Below are positions 1-5,656 of a stretch of DNA of 21,243 nt, piece after piece. The stretch lies in IMG/VR virus record IMGVR_UViG_3300021962_000767, positions 1 through 21,243 of that record. One strand, written 5' to 3'. Below the pieces are notes generated by a model. That model saw only the letters and a program-made list of their open reading frames with translations. It was not told the DNA's origin and searched no databases. The stretch comes from a virus. Both the position numbers and the translations under genes were made by a program. Numbering within the stretch: the stretch's first letter is position 1; each line of letters starts with the position of its first letter.

Positions 1-1208
1 TCTGTAGCCCAGTAAACAGTAGTGCCATTGGAATGTAGAACTTGACCGGCAGTGCCGATAGTTCCATTGGCTTCTAAACCTACAGCCGTGCCTATAGCTA
101 ACTTTGTAGAGTTAGCAACTACTGATGTTCCAACCGATAGGGTCGCACCATTTACAGTACCTGTAGTATACACACCAGTAGCGTTACCTACGAGGGCTGA
201 TCCTACTGATAAAACCGTACCGTTAACTGTACCAGTCGTGTATACGCCTAGCGCGTTAGCTACTACAGATGAGCCAACTGAATGTACTGCAGCGTTGACA
301 GTACCAGTTGTATATACACCCAATGCGTTAGCAATTACGGAAGAGCCGATAGAAACAACAGCGCCGTTAACAGTACCTGTAGTATATACACCTATTGAGT
401 TAGCGATAACATCTGTGCCTACTGAATGCACAGATGCGTTAACAGTAAGAGCGTTAACAAGACCGGTTGTATATACCCCTAGCGAGTTAGCAACAACCGC
501 AGATCCTACAGATATAGTAGCACCGTTTACAGTACCGGTTGTAAATGTACCTAAAGAGTTTGATATTACTGCAGAACCAACAGATACAATAGAACCATTT
601 ACTGTACCAGTTGTAAATACACCTGTAGAGTTAGCAATAACGTCCGCGCCTACTGAATGCACGGCACCATTAACAGTACCAGTAGTATATACACCTAGCG
701 AATTAGCAACTACTGATGAGCCTACAGATAGCACTGCTGAGTTAACTAGACTGGTTGCTAGGAAAGAGTTAGCAACTACTGTGTTTGTTGTTAATGTATC
801 TGTAAGTTTATTATATGTAAGACCTGCGTCTGCACCTAGTGCGCCGCTATCATTAAACTGAATTTGCGTATTAGTACCAACAACACTGGGAGCGGGGGTA
901 TTCCAGAATACTGTTGATCCGTTTGATGTAAGAAGTTGACCTTCTGTACCAAAAGAGCCGTTAGCATATACACTAGTAGGAACGAGGTTAGCTACAATTA
1001 CTTTATCAATACCGCTAGTGGCGTTAGCTACTAATGCTTGATTAGCTGTGAGAACACCTGGGTTACGTTTACCACTGATAGGTACGACAGCGCCGTTACT
1101 ACCAATATAAAGTACGTCACCGTTAGCGGTATAAGCAAGTTCACCATTAGCGAGAGATCCAGGAGTCGCCCCTGTCAAACTTCTTTTAATCTGAATTAAA
1201 TTTGGCAC
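1..1208 (-). CDS. Repeat-rich tail fibre, N-terminal 402 residues (runs off the left edge)
   Basis: The frame is open from a GTG at 1208 to the left edge. The GTG directly follows the upstream stop (TAAGTG), with a GGGGGA stretch upstream as a possible ribosome site. The predicted start reads (M)PNLIQIKRSLTGATPGSLAN, then GELAYTANGDVLYIGSNGAV, a fibre N-terminus I recognise from marine phages; I see no ATG giving this N-terminus. Residues about 84-102 (GSFGTEGQLLTSNGSTVFW) recur at about 382-400 as GTIGTAGQVLHSNGTTVYW. Between them lies an array of 24-residue repeats (159-367). The protein is nearly all Gly/Ser/Thr/Asn/Val, consistent with a long trimeric beta shaft. The receptor-binding tip is outside the window. 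An antisense frame at 52-861 is only a shadow of these repeats. Confidence 0.88.
   Translation of the reverse strand, partial: MPNLIQIKRSLTGATPGSLANGELAYTANGDVLYIGSNGAVVPISGKRNPGVLTANQALVANATSGIDKVIVANLVPTSVYANGSFGTEGQLLTSNGSTVFWNTPAPSVVGTNTQIQFNDSGALGADAGLTYNKLTDTLTTNTVVANSFLATSLVNSAVLSVGSSVVANSLGVYTTGTVNGAVHSVGADVIANSTGVFTTGTVNGSIVSVGSAVISNSLGTFTTGTVNGATISVGSAVVANSLGVYTTGLVNALTVNASVHSVGTDVIANSIGVYTTGTVNGAVVSIGSSVIANALGVYTTGTVNAAVHSVGSSVVANALGVYTTGTVNGTVLSVGSALVGNATGVYTTGTVNGATLSVGTSVVANSTKLAIGTAVGLEANGTIGTAGQVLHSNGTTVYWAT
108..734 (-). repeat. 24-residue tandem repeat array in the distal fibre
   Basis: Eight full units and one partial unit of consensus (V/T)-x-S-(V/I)-G-(S/A/T)-(S/D/A)-V-(V/I)-A-N-(S/A)-x-G-V-Y-T-T-G-T-V-N-G-A. 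Unit starts on the minus strand are 734, 662, 590, 518, 431, 359, 287, 215 and 143. All have period 72 nt except the fourth unit, which is 87 nt because of five extra residues (LTVNA-like). Nucleotide copies differ at many third positions although the protein pattern is kept, arguing for purifying selection on structure rather than a recent expansion. Confidence 0.92.
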
Positions 1209-1613
1209 TTAGAAGGATCCCCCATCTATATCTAATATCTTTACTACGTATTTATCAGTAGAATTATCATACACTAGAGTACTATTATTAGAGGGTATCA
1301 ATCCTTCCTCTACATCTGCAAGCTGATCTAATCTTAGAGTACCAATACCGGATGTATCTACAATAATAGCAGATCCATTCGATGTAACGGTTGATAGTCC
1401 GGTACCGACAATAGGAATTGTATCAGCTATTACGTTAGTCTGTTGAGTTACAAGACTGATGGGACCGGCGGAGTTATTAGCAGGAGTGTCTAAAACATAA
1501 GTCACGGCAGGCCTTACTGTAGCTGAATGTACATCGATACGTAACGCAGCTGAATTAGCAAGCGTTACATTGTATTTATTTTGTGTAGGTTTAACTACTC
1601 TGTATTCAGCCAT
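1209..1613 (-). CDS. Small virion structural protein (134 aa)
   Basis: The sequence starts MAEYRVVKPTQNKYNVTLAN and continues with a Ser/Thr/Asn-rich beta region (NVIADTIPIVGTGLSTVTSN) and LRLDQLADVEEGLIPSNNST, then VYDNSTDKYVVKILDIDGG. The L-x-D-V-x-E-G ... L-V-Y-D-(N/S)-x-T-(D/N)-K-(Y/W)-V-V pattern is common in short fibre or fibre-adaptor proteins of marine myophages. It is coupled to the BppU-like gene by a one-base overlap and abuts the next fibre gene, so it may join that fibre to the baseplate or act as its tip. It has no enzymatic motif. I give no name because only pattern-level resemblance is visible. Confidence 0.7.
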   Translation of the reverse strand: MAEYRVVKPTQNKYNVTLANSAALRIDVHSATVRPAVTYVLDTPANNSAGPISLVTQQTNVIADTIPIVGTGLSTVTSNGSAIIVDTSGIGTLRLDQLADVEEGLIPSNNSTLVYDNSTDKYVVKILDIDGGSF

Positions 1614-1939
1614 TACTTGGTTACTTCTGGTGTGATAGTTACTATACCTTCTACTATACGAGTCACTTCACCTAAACCATTAGTAATCTGTAAGTCGTAA
1701 ACATAACGATCTGGAGATAGAATAGCAGTTTGATTTGCGGTAAGAGAAGCTCTTACAGTACCATTAGAATATACACCAATAGTAAAGGAAGTAGCTGAAT
1801 TAGATGCGTAATTCCGGCGCAGCTGACCTGCACCGGTATAATCAGTAAGGTTAACTATATCGTTATTTGCATCTTTTACGATAAAGTCGACAGAGAAAGT
1901 AGCTCCCTGATCTACTGTAAGATTTACTTTGTCAGCCAT
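1613..1939 (-). CDS. BppU-N-like small baseplate/fibre protein
   Basis: 108 aa. The sequence MADKVNLTVDQGATFSVDFI, then VNLTDYTGAGQLRRNYAS, then LSPDRYVYDLQITN and VTRIVEGIVTITPEVT follows a pattern I know from small structural proteins of marine phages. It resembles the N-terminal domain of the lactococcal baseplate protein BppU: a beta-sandwich with D-Q-G-A-T-F and a Y-x-Y-D-L strand. Probable role is an adaptor at the base of a fibre. It follows a putative late promoter, and its stop overlaps the next ATG (TAATG). No signal peptide or membrane segment is present. Family resemblance is good, but the precise location in the virion is inferred. Confidence 0.78.
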   Translation of the reverse strand: MADKVNLTVDQGATFSVDFIVKDANNDIVNLTDYTGAGQLRRNYASNSATSFTIGVYSNGTVRASLTANQTAILSPDRYVYDLQITNGLGEVTRIVEGIVTITPEVTK

Positions 1940-1958
1940 AGTACCACTCTTTTTAGTA

Positions 1959-1966
1959 TATTTATT
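1959..1966 (-). promoter_or_regulatory. Putative T4-type late promoter before the BppU-like gene
   Basis: The minus strand reads AATAAATA, one mismatch from TATAAATA, inside the 73-nt gap after the oxygenase gene, the longest gap in the window. It is 19 nt before the ATG at 1939, similar to the 22-nt spacing of the element before the gp8 gene. It would start a separate transcript for the distal fibre genes. AT-rich context lowers confidence. Confidence 0.5.
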
Positions 1967-2012
1967 AGTTGTAGGCCTTACCGATTTACTAGAATAATTT
2001 ACTAGTTAATTA

Positions 2013-2681
2013 CTATTTTTGAGCATCTTTCAAAACCTCGAAATATTGATACTGTTGACTGGCATTCTCACCTTCAAGTATACTAGTAAATCTTACGTTG
2101 CATACTAATGCAAATTTTTCAGATTTTTCGCAGAAGAAAGGAAAAGTACTATGCTCTGCATGTGCAGGAAAAATAACAATAGTGCCAGTTTTATTATCAA
2201 TAGGGATATAAAGTTTTTCTGTTCTAGCCCAGAACCCACTTTGTGGAAATCTAGGATTATGAAAAACTAATCTACCTGCAAATGGGTGTGGCTCTTCTGG
2301 ATCACGCACCACTTTAGGGTAGTATGTAATAACAAACTGATTTCCTTGATGCGCGTGAGGTATAGACCACTGGCCTCTTCTCTCAACGTTACCGAACATA
2401 TGCATTCTTGGTCTGGTAATATCTTCCGGTCCAAGATTTGGTACTTTACGTAGATAATGCCAAAGATATTGCTCTAAGATATTGAAATACTTCAATAAAG
2501 CTGGGGACTTATAGAGCAGTAAAATATTGTTAGGAATAGCGTGCTTGAAGCCGCTATCGTAGTGTACCATTCGCTCTTTAACGTATTTCTCTGCTAGTAC
2601 AGCTAACTCTTCATTCTCTTGTTCGGTTAGCCTGAGACTATCAACCATTACCTGTGTGGGATAGAAACTATGTAACATCAT
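2013..2681 (-). CDS. 2OG-Fe(II) oxygenase-like protein
   Basis: 222 aa. The C-terminal half has the double-stranded beta-helix pattern of 2-oxoglutarate/Fe(II) oxygenases, closest in my reading to the HxH-type phage family (2OG-FeII_Oxy_5-like). It has QWSIPHAHQGNQFVITYYP with His109 and His111 as likely iron ligands, then GRLVFHNPRF, then GTIVIFPAHAEHSTFPF with distal His177, then EKFALVCNVRF. At the place of the usual 2OG-binding Arg I see Lys189; Arg197 is two strands' spacing later. Such enzymes hydroxylate proteins or small molecules in the cytoplasm. Its start overlaps the radical SAM stop by four bases, so the two are probably made together and may act on one substrate. It could be a divergent or non-catalytic cupin. 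Confidence 0.75.
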   Translation of the reverse strand: MMLHSFYPTQVMVDSLRLTEQENEELAVLAEKYVKERMVHYDSGFKHAIPNNILLLYKSPALLKYFNILEQYLWHYLRKVPNLGPEDITRPRMHMFGNVERRGQWSIPHAHQGNQFVITYYPKVVRDPEEPHPFAGRLVFHNPRFPQSGFWARTEKLYIPIDNKTGTIVIFPAHAEHSTFPFFCEKSEKFALVCNVRFTSILEGENASQQYQYFEVLKDAQK

Positions 2682-4066
2682 AACGGAATAGGTTCCTTTC
2701 GGATTTCAGGTACTACAATTTTAGCGTTTGCAGGCCCCCATAGATCTTCACGTTCATTAGGAAGACTGTAATTATCATCTAATGCTTTGATAGCATAAGG
2801 TAGCGCACCCGTAGCAAATTCAAAAGCAGAAGCAAAAAATGGAATATGATCGCTATAAGCACTGTCACATGAACGCTTGAAGTATTCACCTTGCAAGAAC
2901 ATACATGAGCCTTTACACATTTGTAGTACAGGGCACTTAGAGCATTCATCTCTAAACTTCCAGTGTGTCGCTGTATTTAATTTAATTTTATCAAATTGAG
3001 CCACATGGCCAATTCGATGTGTATGGCCGTTTGGTGCTTTAGAGATGGCAGTTACGTTCTGGCAAGTTAATACGTTACCGTTAAGATCAACAGCAATATT
3101 ATCTTCACGGTCCATGCCACATTTCTGGCCAAGACTATCCCAGCTACGCTTATTGCCCCAGCTATCAATCCATTCACCTACTCTCATTCTAGTAACATTA
3201 AAACGCGAGATAGTACCATCTCTCAACTGATCAAGAGTCATACGTCTAAATGCTAGATGTTCTGCATGTGACTGAAGTGTGTTCTTTAAGCCGCCTTCAT
3301 CATATACATCAATAAAAGCACCTTCGCCAATATTAAACTTAGCTTCTGTACCAAGTAGTTCTACAAAGAAAGCTTGAATCTTCTCTCTATTAAGATTCTC
3401 TCTATGGATCATGCTATTGAAACTGATCTTATTTTTCTTGGAAAGTTTTTCAAACAGTCTCAATAATATCTGTCTTTGATTAGGATCATCAAGCGGGTCA
3501 GGACCTCTAACATTTTGACCTGGACCGTCATGTGAAATACCAACACTAAAGTTGAGATCGTCTATCCAGTCAGTGATTTCATCAGTAATAAGAGAACCAT
3601 TAGTAATAATTAGGAAATCAGCAAGAGGCCACTTTTCACGTAGCATTTCAGCGAGTACTTTTAAATTCTTCCAGTACACGAATGGCTCACCACCCCAAAA
3701 TTCTACTTCCTGAGGCGGATATTTAATCCATGAGTCTAGACCATTAACAAACTTATCCAATAACTTAGTATTTGAATGTTCAATATTAGGTACAAATCTT
3801 TGGCTACAGTACTCACATGAGTAATTACAAGATAATCCTAATTGTATTTTTAAGGTCTTCACTATACCTTTACCTAATGGGGTCTCAGGAGATGTAGGCT
3901 TTGCGGTATGGTAGTTAACTTTATAGAGCGGCTCAATATCAACTAGTCCATTCTCGTCCCATACCTCTGATGTTTCGTTATCATATACGTAATATACGTC
4001 ATCGACACCTACTACATTATCCTGCTCGTCTACAACAGGCTTAGTGCAAGCAATAGCAAACTTCAT
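2678..4066 (-). CDS. Radical SAM/SPASM peptide-maturase-like enzyme
   Basis: 462 aa. Radical SAM enzymes use a [4Fe-4S] cluster to split S-adenosylmethionine and abstract hydrogen from a substrate. The cluster motif is C80-x3-C84-x2-C87 (LSCNYSCEYCSQ), followed by WGGEP at 124-128 and an ISHDGPG segment near 178-184. The C-terminus is a full SPASM domain with seven Cys in the canonical spacing: C316-x13-G330-x4-C335, C375-x2-C378-x5-C384-x3-C388, then C400, ligating auxiliary clusters. SPASM proteins typically modify peptides or proteins (sulfatase maturases, sactipeptide and thioether synthases, PqqE). Residues 1-70 precede the core, are strand-rich and may bind substrate. An AGGA ribosome site lies 6 nt before the ATG. 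The TGA stop overlaps the next start (ATGA). The substrate is unknown; the Cys tract of the Hint protein is a candidate. Confidence 0.93.
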   Translation of the reverse strand: MKFAIACTKPVVDEQDNVVGVDDVYYVYDNETSEVWDENGLVDIEPLYKVNYHTAKPTSPETPLGKGIVKTLKIQLGLSCNYSCEYCSQRFVPNIEHSNTKLLDKFVNGLDSWIKYPPQEVEFWGGEPFVYWKNLKVLAEMLREKWPLADFLIITNGSLITDEITDWIDDLNFSVGISHDGPGQNVRGPDPLDDPNQRQILLRLFEKLSKKNKISFNSMIHRENLNREKIQAFFVELLGTEAKFNIGEGAFIDVYDEGGLKNTLQSHAEHLAFRRMTLDQLRDGTISRFNVTRMRVGEWIDSWGNKRSWDSLGQKCGMDREDNIAVDLNGNVLTCQNVTAISKAPNGHTHRIGHVAQFDKIKLNTATHWKFRDECSKCPVLQMCKGSCMFLQGEYFKRSCDSAYSDHIPFFASAFEFATGALPYAIKALDDNYSLPNEREDLWGPANAKIVVPEIRKEPIPL

Positions 4067-4076
4067 TTTCTATCCT

Positions 4077-4823
4077 TTAAATCACTGTTATCTTATGCTG
4101 TACTGCGTTACTATAAACTTTATCTATACTAAACTTTATTTCAGCTTCGTCACCTGGGTCTAGACCTAGCGCTGTAAAATTAATATTAGCTTTGCCGTCT
4201 TTAATTTGTACAACATTATGTGGTAAATAACCAGCAGTAGTTTTTATATAACTCTTGAAATCGCATTCAGTAAAAACGTCATTGTAATTATAATATTCAT
4301 AATTTAATGTAACGGTTTCGTTAGGTCTAATAGTAGAAGGTCCCCGTACAACAGGTCTAGGAGTATACATCTTTCGGTTAAAGCCTTTAGTGGGTATAAC
4401 ACCTGGAGTAATTACTCTTTCAGCTTCTATATTTGAATGCAGTCCGATTCTCTTATCAACCGTTACAAGCCAAATCGCATCAAGAAAATTTTTCGATTCA
4501 GGTAAGAAAATAAGGTGAATAGGATAACTCTGCTTAAAGATATGAGCTAGTTCTATAATTTTTATTGAGGTAAGTTCTGTAAAGCCTAGTGCGTTGTATC
4601 CTACATCAGGACTAACTATAGCGTTCTCGTTACTATGTGCTTTATAGAAAGGAAAAACGTATCTAGAAAAAGCGTAAAAATCGCTACGTGCTTTAAGTGT
4701 TGCTAGATCTAGTCGTTGACCATTCAATAGGGCATATTCAAGGTGTATTTCTAGGTCAAGCTCGATACCGTGACCGAATATTTTATCACCCTCACCTTCA
4801 CTTTCATAAACCCAAAGTGGCAT
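4077..4823 (-). CDS. Unrecognised protein with Ig-like C-terminal domain
   Basis: 248 aa; I do not recognise the family. Residues 1-45 are acidic (MPLWVYESEGEGDKIF). Residues 46-135 mix helix and strand, with hydrophobic segments such as PIHLIFLPES and DAIWLVTVDK. Residues about 155-248 have the strand spacing of an Ig/fibronectin-like fold (PRPVVRGPSTIRPNETVTLN through GLDPGDEAEIKFSIDKVYSN to HKITVI). There is no signal peptide or membrane segment. An AGG-type ribosome site precedes the start, and the stop is 10 nt before the radical SAM start. It sits between the Cys/Hint protein and two modifying enzymes, so it could be a virion decoration protein, an enzyme substrate, or a partner presenting the substrate. 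None of these can be shown from sequence. Confidence 0.72.
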   Translation of the reverse strand: MPLWVYESEGEGDKIFGHGIELDLEIHLEYALLNGQRLDLATLKARSDFYAFSRYVFPFYKAHSNENAIVSPDVGYNALGFTELTSIKIIELAHIFKQSYPIHLIFLPESKNFLDAIWLVTVDKRIGLHSNIEAERVITPGVIPTKGFNRKMYTPRPVVRGPSTIRPNETVTLNYEYYNYNDVFTECDFKSYIKTTAGYLPHNVVQIKDGKANINFTALGLDPGDEAEIKFSIDKVYSNAVQHKITVI

Positions 4824-4849
4824 AATGTACCTCGCAAATATTAATAATT

Positions 4850-5653
4850 TTATATAGGTTGCCAGGTCTCGTAGTTAAAGTCCTCGTCGTGTGCCCATCC
4901 TGTTACTACTTTATTATCAACGAGGTGAGTATGTGAGCCGTCTAAGATAAGTGTATAAACTGGCATAGAAGAATGAGCAGTAACATCTTTTTCGATACTG
5001 AAAATTTCTTCCTCACCATTTTCAGTGACGAAAGACATTCCAACTTCTAATAGAGAAACAGGCGTGTTTTTAAATCTTTTATTGGTACGCTCGCCTTTAT
5101 TGCCATCACTATCAATAGTTACAACAGTGGTATAATCAGTAGTAGCCTTACTTACACTAAGTGCAGCCCATCCTTTATTAGTCCAATGTCTATGCTCTGG
5201 AGTAGTTTTATGCGTATTATTAATAATGAACAACTCATTATTATTTAACGGGCCTTCATGAAGGGCGATTACTGTATTAATATAACCGAATCCACCATAT
5301 ACTCTATCACCTACAACGATTTCATCGATTCGCTTTAAGCTTTTGTCATGCATTACAACTAAACTATCGCCAGGGAAACAGGTCGTATCTGTTGAACATG
5401 CACAGGCGCAGTCACATGCACAGTCGCATGCGCAGTTACCATCTGAATTATAGAAAGCGTTAAAGGCTATAGAGCCGGAAGAAAAATAAGTAGCTTCATT
5501 ACCAGCCTTGCGGTAACGTCTACCTCTATAATAGTTTAAATTATATAGATTAGCATTATTAGTGCCGTAGTTAAATCCATCTCTGTTAGTATAGTTAACA
5601 AAGTTATCTCTAATATTTGAAAAACTTAACGCTCCTGAAGTAACGGTAGGCAT
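4850..5653 (-). CDS. Virion-type protein with Cys-X-Cys tract and Hint autoprocessing domain
   Basis: 267 aa in three parts. Residues 1-48 (SGALSFSNIRDNF, then NLYNLNYYRGRRYR) resemble a short N-terminal domain of marine phage structural proteins with the pattern I-S-(L/F)-S-x-I-R ... Y-Y-R-G. Residues 74-86 alternate Cys with Ala/Asp, giving seven Cys in 13 residues, followed by STDTT. Residues 92-256 fit a Hint (hedgehog/intein) fold: Cys92 in CFPGDSLVVM as N-terminal nucleophile, a KRIDEIVVGDRVYG strand, a TPEHRHW block-B motif (Thr151, His154), and VYTLILDGSHTHLVDNKVV as the C-terminal strands. The terminal His-Asn of splicing inteins is not evident, so cleavage at Thr91-Cys92 without splicing is the likeliest activity. 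It lies 3 nt after the S74 fibre gene, so it is probably a tail component. Its processed state is inference. Confidence 0.78.
   Translation of the reverse strand: MPTVTSGALSFSNIRDNFVNYTNRDGFNYGTNNANLYNLNYYRGRRYRKAGNEATYFSSGSIAFNAFYNSDGNCACDCACDCACACSTDTTCFPGDSLVVMHDKSLKRIDEIVVGDRVYGGFGYINTVIALHEGPLNNNELFIINNTHKTTPEHRHWTNKGWAALSVSKATTDYTTVVTIDSDGNKGERTNKRFKNTPVSLLEVGMSFVTENGEEEIFSIEKDVTAHSSMPVYTLILDGSHTHLVDNKVVTGWAHDEDFNYETWQPI
5396..5434 (-). other. Alternating Cys-X-Cys tract (seven Cys in 13 residues)
   Basis: Encodes residues 74-86 of the Hint protein, CACDCACDCACAC, five residues before the Hint nucleophile Cys92. Apart from these and Cys92 I count no other Cys in the protein. The tract could coordinate metal, form interchain disulfides, or be the target of the radical SAM enzyme encoded two genes downstream. 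The choice between these is open. Confidence 0.9.
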
Positions 5654-5656
5654 ATC

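Noticed and set aside
52-861. Plus-strand open frame of 269 codons with V-P-V-V-Y-T-P repeats
   Set aside because: It is antisense to the 24-residue repeat array of the minus-strand fibre; its periodicity merely mirrors that array, and the minus frame has a family-like start and motifs.
1988-2006. Short inverted repeat ACTAG/CTAGT after the oxygenase stop
   Set aside because: A 5-bp AT-rich stem with a 9-nt loop and no following U-tract is too weak to call a terminator.
4850-5653. Hint protein as a splicing intein inserted in a larger gene
   Set aside because: Only about 11 residues follow the Hint end, there is no His-Asn plus nucleophile, no homing endonuclease, and no C-extein with a recognisable partner domain.
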